From contig JANSYA010000004.1 in assembly GCA_024742665.1 (NCBI GenBank), positions 361,314 to 425,313 on the forward strand: a DNA stretch of 64,000 nt. Direction: 5' to 3'. The DNA comes from a bacterium. Lineage in GTDB: Bacteria; Spirochaetota; Leptospiria; Leptospirales; Leptonemataceae. The translations under genes and the position numbers were made by a program. How positions within the stretch are numbered: the first letter of the stretch is position 1; each line of letters begins with the position of its first letter. The notes beneath the pieces were generated by a model. That model worked only from the letters and a program-made list of their open reading frames with translations, ran no database searches and had not been told where the DNA came from. This document shows positions 28,975 through 36,630 of the stretch, piece after piece.

Positions 28975-29618
28975 AATATCATTACAAGTCGCCGGAGGAG
29001 CTGGCCGAGCGCGCTGAGCGCCGGGACAGCGAAGTCCGCGGCAAACGCAATCGAGGCAACCTGGTGATCTTCGCCGACCTCTTCGTGATCTGTTTGATCT
29101 TCGCGGGCATTTATTACAGCGGGGCTCTGCGACCGGATCGCTATGTATCCGACTCGACCGTGCGCCGGAGCAACCTGGAATTTTCCGGCAGCCTGGAACT
29201 ACCGACTGACGCGAACGCGGCGATGGTTTTGTATTTAAACGTGAAGCTGCTCGGCGACCAGGCGATGATCTTTCCGCGGGTTGAAAACCCGGGCGCGAAA
29301 AACCGGGCCACAGACCCGGCGACCGACGCCGCCCCCGCGATCCAGGCGACGATTGAAATTCTCGGCGATGCCGACCCGGGCTCGCCGTCCGGCGACGCCA
29401 GTGACGCAAACGCAGCGGAGCTCGACTCCCGGCCGGTGCGTTTTTCCGCGGAGTACCCGCTCGCGCTGCGTACGATCCGTCCGGGGGAAACGACAATTTA
29501 CCGCGCGGAGTTGCGCGTGCCAGGCGGAACCGCCGATTTGAAAAAAGGCGATTCCAGAATTCGCCTGCGCTTCCCGGCGGCAAACGGCGACCAGGCAGAC
29601 GTCTTCGTAGTTTTATAA
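28971..29618 (+). CDS. Single-span membrane protein, unknown
   Basis: 215 residues from the ATG at 28971, which overlaps the nnrDE stop (ATGA). A charged cytoplasmic N-terminus (EELAERAERRDSEVRGKRNR) precedes one membrane helix (NLVIFADLFVICLIFAGIYYSG, about residues 25-46). The rest is extracytoplasmic with beta-strand-like sequence ending IRLRFPAANGDQADVFVVL. A much longer open frame upstream lies inside nnrDE and is a shadow. I recognise no family. Confidence 0.72.
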   Translation: MKYHYKSPEELAERAERRDSEVRGKRNRGNLVIFADLFVICLIFAGIYYSGALRPDRYVSDSTVRRSNLEFSGSLELPTDANAAMVLYLNVKLLGDQAMIFPRVENPGAKNRATDPATDAAPAIQATIEILGDADPGSPSGDASDANAAELDSRPVRFSAEYPLALRTIRPGETTIYRAELRVPGGTADLKKGDSRIRLRFPAANGDQADVFVVL

Positions 29619-29651
29619 ATTCGCGCCCGCCGATCCGCGCCCACCGATCCG

Positions 29652-31124
29652 CTATTTTGCCGCGTTCAGAGCCGGAGAAGCGACAATGGCTTCGGCCGCG
29701 TGTTTGGCCGGATTGCCGCGCCCCAGTTCTCGGCGCACATAATCCAGCTCGGCGACGAGACCTTCGCGATACTTGCGGTCTTCCAGAATGCGTTCGACTT
29801 CCTGCACGATATTGCCGGGGGTAACTTCGCTTTGAATCAACTCCAGGATCGCCTGACGACGGGCCAGCAGATTGACGATGCCGATAAAACGCGTGCGAAT
29901 CACGAAAGGCGCGATCATATAATTCAGCACGCTGATTTTGTACAGCAGCACCATCGGCGTGCGAAAGAAGGCTCCTTCGAGCGTCGCCGTACCCGAAGCG
30001 ATCATCATCACGTCGCTGGCTTCCATAATACGCAGACTGCGTTCGTAGTACAGCTCGACTTCCACGTCGGGATATGCTGCCAGCACCTCTTCGATGATCG
30101 GCGCCTGGCGCTCCTCGACGCCGGCCAGTAAGAATCGCGCGCGCGGGTATTTTTCGCGCAGCGTTCGCACGGCTTCGAGCATCGACGGCAGGAGCCGCGT
30201 AATTTCCGAACGGCGGCTGCCGGGCACGATACCGATTACCGGCCGCTGCTGGATTTTGAGCGGCAGCGCTTCTTCCCGGCGCAGGCGGCGGGGAATGCGC
30301 GAAATCAAAGGATGACCGACCCATTCGCAGGGCACGCCTTCGCGATCGTAGATTTCTTTTTCGAACTTAAACAGAGGCAGCATTAGATCCACGTTTTCGC
30401 GAATCGTGTTGATGCGACTGTACTTCCACGCCCAGATTTGCGGGCTGGCAAGATAGACGATGCGAATGCCCGCGGCCTGCAGCATCTTCGCGATGCGCAG
30501 ATTAAAGCCGGGATAGTCGACCAGTACGGCGAAACCCGTGCCGCGGCGAACCGCCTCGACAACAATGCGATCGGCCAGAGCTTTGAGACGCCGGTAAGCT
30601 TTGAGCACTTCCGCGAAACCGATGATCGCCAGATTGTCGACGTGTTCGAGCAGCTCCACGCCGGCCGCTTCCATGTGCGGACCGCCGGTGCCGAAAAAAT
30701 CAGAGTAGCCGCGCTGGCGGAGTTCGGCGACGAGATCGCCGCCCAGTAGGTCCCCGCTGTGTTCGCCGGCAATCACCAGCACCGCTTTGTCTCGCAGCGG
30801 TCCGCCCGTCACAAAGCGCTTGCGCGGAGCGCTCCGGACTGGCACCGGCCTGGTCGCGGCGGTTTTCGCAAGAGTCGACTCCAAAACAGAAGAGCGAGAT
30901 TTCGCGGGAGTCGACTTAGAAGCCGGCGACTTCGTCGACTTGAGCGACGCGGATTTTCCGGTCGCAGCTCCGAGCTTTTTAGACGCCGAAGCCTCTTTTT
31001 TTGTCGGAGCAGTTTTCGCGGCGCTGGATTTAGCAGCCCCGGAGCGCGCGGCGGCCGCTCGTGGTTTTGCGACGGTCTTGTGTTTTGCCGCCGCTTTTTT
31101 TTTCGCCTTCTTTTTGGATGCCAT
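29652..31124 (-). CDS. lpxB: Lipid-A-disaccharide synthase with histone-like N-terminal extension
   Basis: Condenses lipid X with UDP-2,3-diacylglucosamine to form the lipid A disaccharide. The conserved enzyme starts near residue 112 (VLVIAGEHSGDLLGGDLVAE) and shows FFGTGGPHMEAAGVELLEH, PGFNLRIAKMLQ and VPGSRRSEITRLLP to residue 485. The first 105 residues are almost only Lys, Ala, Ser, Thr, Pro and Arg, like a histone H1 tail. An internal GTG (RF-V-TGG) just before the core could start a normal-length enzyme, but it lacks a ribosome-binding site, while the ATG at 31124 is 18 nt after the lpxI stop. Confidence 0.92.
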   Translation of the reverse strand: MASKKKAKKKAAAKHKTVAKPRAAAARSGAAKSSAAKTAPTKKEASASKKLGAATGKSASLKSTKSPASKSTPAKSRSSVLESTLAKTAATRPVPVRSAPRKRFVTGGPLRDKAVLVIAGEHSGDLLGGDLVAELRQRGYSDFFGTGGPHMEAAGVELLEHVDNLAIIGFAEVLKAYRRLKALADRIVVEAVRRGTGFAVLVDYPGFNLRIAKMLQAAGIRIVYLASPQIWAWKYSRINTIRENVDLMLPLFKFEKEIYDREGVPCEWVGHPLISRIPRRLRREEALPLKIQQRPVIGIVPGSRRSEITRLLPSMLEAVRTLREKYPRARFLLAGVEERQAPIIEEVLAAYPDVEVELYYERSLRIMEASDVMMIASGTATLEGAFFRTPMVLLYKISVLNYMIAPFVIRTRFIGIVNLLARRQAILELIQSEVTPGNIVQEVERILEDRKYREGLVAELDYVRRELGRGNPAKHAAEAIVASPALNAAK

Positions 31125-31142
31125 ACGCGGTTCGCGATTCGT

Positions 31143-32120
31143 TTACTTCGTGTATTTCGCCGTGCGCGAATTGATGCGCTTTAAGTACTGAGTGTCCTGT
31201 TGTTCGAGCGCGGGATTCACCGCAACGACAGTGATGCCCTTGCGGCCGGCCTCTTCTAAAAATGCGAGCGGATCGATGACGAAGGTATGCGCCGCGTCGA
31301 AGGCCAGCACGCGGCAGCCGCTCGCCGCCATCGACTCCAGGGTGGATGCGCCGGTCGCCGGAATATCGAAGCGGCGGTCGTGGTTTTCTTTCGCCAGTTT
31401 GCACACGATCGCGCCCTTGTTACGAAAGAGTTCGCCGCCGCGCCGAATGCAACGGTCCGTGCCTTCGGCGGCTTCAACCGCCAGCACAGCTTGATTGCCA
31501 ACGACGACGGTCTGGCCGATGTCCAGGCGATTGATTTCGCGGGCCTGATCCAGGCCAAACGATACGTCCGCCAGCTGCTTCTTATCGAGCTTACGGCCGT
31601 AGCGTCCTTCGAGCAAAAAGAGCTCGCTCAGATATTCATCCTGGGGAATAATCTCAAAGCCTTCTTTTTCGACGACGTCCGCCAGAAAGGAAAAGATCGC
31701 GTAGTCGCTCTGGCTGACCATTCGGGCGAGCAGCAGCAGGGTCCGCGCGTCGAAGCGCGGTTTATTATAAAGAATATCGCGGGTGGATTTTCCCAGAAGC
31801 AGCATACGTTTCACGCCGGCCTTGCGAAAGGCCCGCAAAGTCGAAGAATAAAACTTCGTCAGTATGATTCGCTCGTAGTGATCCGTAAGATCCGGCGGCG
31901 GCGGATCGTCGGTGAAACAGAAAGCCCGCACGTCGGTTTCGCCGCGGCGAATCGCAGCGCGCACGGCCAGCCAGGGTAGATCGCCGGCGCCGGCCAGAAT
32001 TCCCAGTCGGCCTTCAGACGCGACGGGCGCGGGCGAAACCGATTTCGCGGATTTGGTCTTCGACCGGGTACCGGCGCCCTGCTTGCGGGACGGGGATCGT
32101 TTCGTCTTTTTTTTAGCCAC
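31143..32120 (-). CDS. lpxI: UDP-2,3-diacylglucosamine pyrophosphatase LpxI
   Basis: Cleaves UDP-2,3-diacylglucosamine to lipid X, the step before LpxB. LpxI (DUF1009) replaces LpxH in many bacteria. After about 35 Lys/Ser/Arg-rich residues the core begins at LGILAGAGDLPWLAVRAA, followed by GKSTRDILYNKPRFDART, FGLDQAREINRLDIGQTVVV and VLAVEAAEGTDRCI, GCRVLAFDAAHTFVIDPLAF. The start is GTG at 32118-32120. lpxI and lpxB are adjacent and consecutive in the pathway, a functional operon. The basic N-terminal extension mirrors the one on LpxB. Confidence 0.93.
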   Translation of the reverse strand: MAKKKTKRSPSRKQGAGTRSKTKSAKSVSPAPVASEGRLGILAGAGDLPWLAVRAAIRRGETDVRAFCFTDDPPPPDLTDHYERIILTKFYSSTLRAFRKAGVKRMLLLGKSTRDILYNKPRFDARTLLLLARMVSQSDYAIFSFLADVVEKEGFEIIPQDEYLSELFLLEGRYGRKLDKKQLADVSFGLDQAREINRLDIGQTVVVGNQAVLAVEAAEGTDRCIRRGGELFRNKGAIVCKLAKENHDRRFDIPATGASTLESMAASGCRVLAFDAAHTFVIDPLAFLEEAGRKGITVVAVNPALEQQDTQYLKRINSRTAKYTK

Positions 32121-32156
32121 GGGATAAACAGGAAGAGCGGGACTGCGTCGGGTCGA

Positions 32157-32504
32157 TCAGTCCGATTTTTTTGCGCCGGCGCTGCCGCCACTCGAAGTGG
32201 AGGATGCCGCGCTGCCGCTGGAAGCGGGACTGGATCCGGACGACGCCCCGCCGGTCCCGGAAGCGCTCGATCCCGGGCTTGATGCCGCATTCGAAGAAGA
32301 AGCGCCGGACGACGATCCGGAGTCTTTTTTGTAATCGGTCACGTAAAAGCCGGAACCCTTAAAGACGATTCCCACCCCGCCGCCGATGACGCGCTCGACC
32401 CGGCCTTTGCATTCCGGGCATTCCGTGTCCGCCGCCGCTGATATACTCTGAAAGTTGTCATAGCGATGTCCGCAGTCCTTACATTCATAGGTATACGTGG
32501 GCAT
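32157..32504 (-). CDS. FmdB-family zinc-ribbon protein
   Basis: 115 residues. The N-terminal half is the FmdB/putative regulatory zinc ribbon: MPTYTYECKDCGHRYDNFQ with a CxxC, a second CxxC in TECPECKGRVERVIGGG, and the GSGFYVTDYK motif. The C-terminal half is almost only Ser, Gly and Ala, a flexible tail. Members of this family are small and often annotated as regulators; no target is established. It is 36 nt upstream of lpxI on the same strand. Confidence 0.88.
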   Translation of the reverse strand: MPTYTYECKDCGHRYDNFQSISAAADTECPECKGRVERVIGGGVGIVFKGSGFYVTDYKKDSGSSSGASSSNAASSPGSSASGTGGASSGSSPASSGSAASSTSSGGSAGAKKSD

Positions 32505-32583
32505 AACCAGAAATCGCAGACCGGACGGCTCAGTCGAGTCGATTTTAATCCGGGCTCATGAGCCCGCATCCGGCATAAAATCC

Positions 32584-32611
32584 TTGCATACAATACCCTG
32601 TATAGTATAAT
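32584..32611 (+). promoter_or_regulatory. Sigma70-type promoter of the persulfide dioxygenase-like gene
   Basis: TTGCAT (32584-32589) and a perfect TATAAT (32606-32611) are separated by 16 nt. A GGAGAGG ribosome-binding site follows at 32614-32620, so the 5' leader would be only about 10 nt. The spacer contains ATACCCTGTAT, a small dyad (ATAC/GTAT) that a repressor could use. Confidence 0.65.
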
Positions 32612-32628
32612 ACGGAGAGGTGTTCCAC

Positions 32629-33324
32629 ATGCTTTTTCGCCAGCTTTTCGATTCCGAATCCAGCACGTACACTTACCTGCTGGCCGATCCGCTCAGCCGG
32701 GAGTCCGTTTTGATCGACCCGGTGCTGAATAAGACCGAAGACTACCTGAGTCTGCTGGAGCAGTTGGAACTGCGCCTGGCATACGCGATCGACACCCATG
32801 TCCACGCCGATCACGTGACGGCCCTGGGCAAACTACGCGAAGACGCAGGCTGCGTTACCGTGATGGGTCGCGAAACCGGCGCCGACTGCGTATCGCAAAA
32901 AATATCCGACGGGCAGGAATTAAATTTCGGCGACGGCCGACTGCGCGCGATCTATACGCCGGGACATACCGACGACTCGTACAGTTTTTACGACGCGGCC
33001 GGTGGACGCGTTTTCACCGGAGATACGCTGCTGATTCGAGGAACCGGACGCACGGATTTTCAAAACGGCGATCCCTTCGCGCAGTACGCCAGCCTGTTTG
33101 AAAAATTGCTGCGCCTGCCGGCGGAGACACTGGTCTATCCGGCCCACGACTATCGCGGCTGGACGGTCTCGACGATCGCCGAAGAACGGCGCTGGAATCC
33201 GCGGCTTCAGGCGGCCAGCGCCGAAGACTATGCGCAAATCATGAACAACCTGAATCTACCGAATCCGAAGATGATGGACGTGGCCGTGCCCGCAAACCAG
33301 CGCTGCGGTCGGCCGCCGGCATAA
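32629..33324 (+). CDS. MBL-fold hydrolase of the ETHE1/persulfide dioxygenase type
   Basis: 231 residues. The metallo-beta-lactamase motif HVHADHV (near residue 60), GHTDDSYSFY (third His), GDTLLIRGTGRTDFQNGD and the C-terminal YPAHDYRGWTVSTIAEERRWNPR match the ETHE1-like group. These enzymes are mononuclear iron enzymes that oxidise glutathione persulfide to sulfite. The C-terminus NPKMMDVAVPANQRCG is typical of bacterial members. The ATG at 32629 is 8 nt after GGAGAGG; a GTG three codons earlier is less likely. It stands alone under its own strong promoter, with no rhodanese or SQR gene nearby. Glyoxalase II is a less likely alternative. Confidence 0.85.
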   Translation: MLFRQLFDSESSTYTYLLADPLSRESVLIDPVLNKTEDYLSLLEQLELRLAYAIDTHVHADHVTALGKLREDAGCVTVMGRETGADCVSQKISDGQELNFGDGRLRAIYTPGHTDDSYSFYDAAGGRVFTGDTLLIRGTGRTDFQNGDPFAQYASLFEKLLRLPAETLVYPAHDYRGWTVSTIAEERRWNPRLQAASAEDYAQIMNNLNLPNPKMMDVAVPANQRCGRPPA

Positions 33325-33382
33325 CGATAACGCGCCGGAAATTCGAGCATGCGCCGCGGCGACGGGCGCTGCGCCTCGGTTT

Positions 33383-34027
33383 TCAGGAAAGAAGATTACT
33401 GATCCACTGAAGCAACGGCTGAAATCCAAACGGCGCGATCAGACCCGTGACCACGAAGCCCGCCAGCGCTCCGCCGAGATGGCCTTCGTGGCTGATGCCG
33501 TCGCGCACGTTACGCGAAATCAGATAGATCGAAATCAAAACATAGCCGAGCAAAAAGACCGGTCCGGGAATCGGAATCGGCACGAATAAAAACGCGACCG
33601 AGATACCGGGATCCAGCACGACCGCCGCGGCGACGATTCCAAAGACGCTGCCGCTCGCGCCCAGGCACCGATACGCCGGATCGTCTTTGCGCAAAAGGTA
33701 TACGACCAGATTGCAACCGATTCCGGCGAGAACATAGACGAATAGAAAATTCGTCGGACCGAGCACCCGCAGCACTCCGCCCGAAAACGAAAAGAGCGCG
33801 AACATATTAAATCCCAGATGCAGCCAGCCGGCATGGGAAAGATTCGAAATCACGACGCCCGGCAGCTTTTCGCCCCGGGCCACCGCGTGGGGAATAAAGA
33901 GATAGGTGTCGGGATCCGTCAGGCCGCCCTCTCCGGCCGGCTCGCGAAAGGCGCGAAAGCCCAGCAGACTGACGATCAAATTGGCGCCGATCAGCAGGCC
34001 GAGCAGCATGAGAAACGAGGAATCCAT
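33383..34027 (-). CDS. Rhomboid family intramembrane serine protease
   Basis: 214 residues with six hydrophobic helices. The rhomboid features are WLHLGFNMFALFSFSGGVLR (the HxxxN motif region), CLGASGSVFGIVAA (nucleophile serine in GASG) and the catalytic histidine in ISHEGHLGGALAG. Rhomboids cleave membrane-anchored substrates within the bilayer. The loop after helix 1 (EPAGEGGLTDPDTYLFIPHA) is short. It is divergent from the glycosyltransferase gene at 34131. Confidence 0.88.
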   Translation of the reverse strand: MDSSFLMLLGLLIGANLIVSLLGFRAFREPAGEGGLTDPDTYLFIPHAVARGEKLPGVVISNLSHAGWLHLGFNMFALFSFSGGVLRVLGPTNFLFVYVLAGIGCNLVVYLLRKDDPAYRCLGASGSVFGIVAAAVVLDPGISVAFLFVPIPIPGPVFLLGYVLISIYLISRNVRDGISHEGHLGGALAGFVVTGLIAPFGFQPLLQWISNLLS

Positions 34028-34130
34028 ATACGGGTGACGGTTCCCCGCCCCCGCTGGAGCGGCTACTCATTTTGAATTCCGAAAGCGCAATCGCGATGAC
34101 AGACGCGCGGGGCCCGAAAATATCGTCCGG

Positions 34131-35141
34131 GTGCTTCCTGAATTTTCCGGACGATCGCCGGACGGGTCGACCGACGCCGCACTAACAAACGCAAACGCGA
34201 ACGCGAACGCGGACGCGGACGCGGAATGCGCGCCGGTCAGCGTCGTAATTCCCGTAGCCGGCAGACCGCAGCTGTTATCGGAAGCGATTCGGTCGGTCTC
34301 GGGCGGCAGTCTCAAACCACGCGAGCTGATTGTCGTCTTAAACGCCGCCGACTCCGTGGAACGCGAGGCGGATCGAGCGGCGGCGGAGCGTTGCTTTCAA
34401 AGCGGCTCTGAAGATGCGGCTGCCGCCGCTGAAAGCCCGCTGCGCTGCCGGCTTGTAGAGTGCGAAAGCGTCGGCCCCGGTCCCGCTCGCAACGCGGGCG
34501 TCGCCCTGGCATCGCAGCCGTGGCTTGCCTTTCTCGATTCCGACGACCTGTGGGCGCCGGAAAAACTGCGGCGCCAGTGGCGTTACCTACAGCAGCGACC
34601 GCACCTGCGGGCGGCGCATACGGCGGAAGTCTGGATCAAGGACGGCCGTGAGCTAACGCAGCCGGCGCAGCTGCGTCCGCACACGGGCCGCTTCTTGCGA
34701 GCGAGCTTCCGCCACTGCTTGATTTCATGTTCGTCGCTGCTGATGCGTCGCGACGTTTTTCTGGAGCTGGGCGGCTTCGATCCTGACTTTCGCGTGTGCG
34801 AAGACTTCGAACTGTGGCTGCGCTATCTCATCCGCTATCCGATCGGCCTGGTCCGAGAAGTCCTGACGATCAAACGCGCCGGAGACTGGCCCCAGGAAAG
34901 CCGGCGCTTTCACAGCCTGGACGCCCTGCGCATTCGCGCGATCTTAAAGCTGCTGCGAACGGACGCGGAACGCCTGACGATCGACGAACTGAGCCACGCC
35001 CGGGATGCGTGCGAAACGAAGCTTAAAATTTTGAGCCAGGGGGCACGGCGCAGAGACCGCGCGGGCGAAGTGGAACCGCTCATTCAGGAAGTGGAAGGCG
35101 AGTTTCGCTCGGCCTTTCGCAAGGCGCGACCGGGATTATAA
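34131..35141 (+). CDS. Family 2 glycosyltransferase
   Basis: 336 residues. After about 35 variable residues the GT-A core begins VSVVIPVAGRPQLLSEAIRS. The aspartate motif is FLDSDDLWAPEKLRRQWRYL, and the acceptor half has LEL-GG-DPDFRVCEDFELWLRYL, the usual ED motif of GT2 enzymes. No membrane helix is visible, so it acts at the cytoplasmic face. The acceptor is unknown. The GTG at 34131 is the only in-frame start before an Asn-Ala/Asp-Ala repeat (34188-34223) and has no clear ribosome-binding site, so the true start is uncertain. Confidence 0.85.
   Translation: MLPEFSGRSPDGSTDAALTNANANANADADAECAPVSVVIPVAGRPQLLSEAIRSVSGGSLKPRELIVVLNAADSVEREADRAAAERCFQSGSEDAAAAAESPLRCRLVECESVGPGPARNAGVALASQPWLAFLDSDDLWAPEKLRRQWRYLQQRPHLRAAHTAEVWIKDGRELTQPAQLRPHTGRFLRASFRHCLISCSSLLMRRDVFLELGGFDPDFRVCEDFELWLRYLIRYPIGLVREVLTIKRAGDWPQESRRFHSLDALRIRAILKLLRTDAERLTIDELSHARDACETKLKILSQGARRRDRAGEVEPLIQEVEGEFRSAFRKARPGL
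34188..34223 (+). repeat. Six-unit hexanucleotide tandem repeat encoding (NA)4(DA)2
   Basis: Six successive 6-nt units AACGCA/AACGCG/GACGCG near the 5' end of the glycosyltransferase gene encode alternating Asn-Ala then Asp-Ala. Gain or loss of units changes length but not frame. Confidence 0.8.
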
Positions 35142-35208
35142 AACCCAATTAGAAACCAGCGCTACCGATTTCGCGGTCTTGAAGCGCGGTTTCAGATCCC
35201 GCTCCGGT

Positions 35209-36630
35209 CTACTTGCTTTGCGGCTTGCGAGCTTCGTCCGCTTTCGCGGCTTCGCGTTCGGCGCGGCGGTTTACATATTTCAGGCTATCCTGATAGAATT
35301 TCGATTCGCCGTTAAAACTCTGCAGCAGCCGGCGGCGATCCTCCGGCAGCTCGCGTTTATATAGCAGATGCGCACAAAACACGCGCTCCTGATCGCGCCC
35401 CGAACCCGACGCAATGCCCGCGGGCCGCGCGCGATGCAATGTCTGCGGGCCAAGCTTACGCCGACAGAGCTTCGCCGATGCGTCGGCATCATAAGCCAGA
35501 AAGGCCTCCGCGAGACTGCCCCGCCGCGTCGATCCGGCGATCGCGGCGATAGCCGGATCGTCGTTGAACTGCGAGGGGTTTGGTTTTTGCGATCGAACGA
35601 AGGCGAGCCACTTTTCCAGAAGGGCGGTCGAAGACGCGCCGCGCGGCGTGCGGAAAATACGATAGAGCTGTTTGCCCGCCCCGATGCGCCCCCGCAAACG
35701 CAGCAGGATCGGCTGATCGCCGGCGGCCCCGGTAGCGTCACGTGCGCCGCCGGCTTCGCCTGAAAGCCGATCAGAATCAAAGTCGAGTACAACCACGCCG
35801 CTGCCGCCCGCTGTAAATACGAACGGCACGTTTGAAGCAGTAGAGGCCGTCGGCCCCGCTCCGTTCTGCCGCGACGACCCGTCCGCTTTGAGCACCCGGG
35901 AGAAGCGACTGTGCAATGACTCTTCGGTCGAAATCAAACCGGGCAAATCCCAGTTGAGCGTAAAGCGATCTCGCAGCAGCAGAACCGCGCCGGTATTGTC
36001 GGGCAGGCGCAGATAATCCGTATAGTCGCCCGCGCGAAAGTCCACGCTGCCGGCCAGCTCGTCTGTACGCATCAGCTGCGCGCCGCCGGGATTTGCGTCG
36101 CCGCCGGACGCGCGATCGGGTTCGACCCGCACGCGTTCCAACTGCACGAAGTCGCCGGCTTCGGTCAGCTCGTACCGATTCACCCCCGGCCGCAAACTCA
36201 CCGAGGCGACCCGATCGTCTTCGAAAACATCGCGCTCAATCAGCGCCAGGCGTACGGCGCCGCTCTCGTCGGCCGGAGCGAAATCGGGAGGAAAAGGGAA
36301 AAACAAATCGGAGTACAAGGTGCCGCGGGCCAGCACTTTGTTTTTTGAATCCAGAATTTTCCAGCCGAACTCGGCCGCGCTGAACGCATCGCGAAATTTT
36401 TCGCTGGTGGCGCGACTGATGAAGGCCTCTTTGATTTTCAAACGCGTCCAGACCGGCGCGTCGGCCTGGGAGGGCACATTCGCCTGCGGGTCCGCCGTCG
36501 CCGTAATCAAAAACAGCAGCGCAACGATCGCCAGCGCCGACGGCCGGCGAAAAAAGAAACGCAGGCTCCGCACGCCACGCCTGCCGGAGTCGGAGCAGCG
36601 GGCTGAATACGGATCAGGGCTGGAAGGCAT
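35209..36630 (-). CDS. Secreted protein of unknown function linked to a TolC-like gene
   Basis: 473 residues. A basic N-terminus and hydrophobic segment (SALAIVALLFLITATADPQA, about residues 31-50) form a signal peptide. The mature protein is mostly beta-strand-like (FRDAFSAAEFGWKILDSKNK, VSLRPGVNRYEL, GSVDFRAGDYTDYLRLPDN) with a charged C-terminal tail (RAEREAAKADEARKPQSK). I recognise no family. Its start overlaps the end of the TolC-family gene by 17 nt, so the two are cotranscribed. An outer-membrane or periplasmic partner role is only inference. Confidence 0.7.
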   Translation of the reverse strand: MPSSPDPYSARCSDSGRRGVRSLRFFFRRPSALAIVALLFLITATADPQANVPSQADAPVWTRLKIKEAFISRATSEKFRDAFSAAEFGWKILDSKNKVLARGTLYSDLFFPFPPDFAPADESGAVRLALIERDVFEDDRVASVSLRPGVNRYELTEAGDFVQLERVRVEPDRASGGDANPGGAQLMRTDELAGSVDFRAGDYTDYLRLPDNTGAVLLLRDRFTLNWDLPGLISTEESLHSRFSRVLKADGSSRQNGAGPTASTASNVPFVFTAGGSGVVVLDFDSDRLSGEAGGARDATGAAGDQPILLRLRGRIGAGKQLYRIFRTPRGASSTALLEKWLAFVRSQKPNPSQFNDDPAIAAIAGSTRRGSLAEAFLAYDADASAKLCRRKLGPQTLHRARPAGIASGSGRDQERVFCAHLLYKRELPEDRRRLLQSFNGESKFYQDSLKYVNRRAEREAAKADEARKPQSK

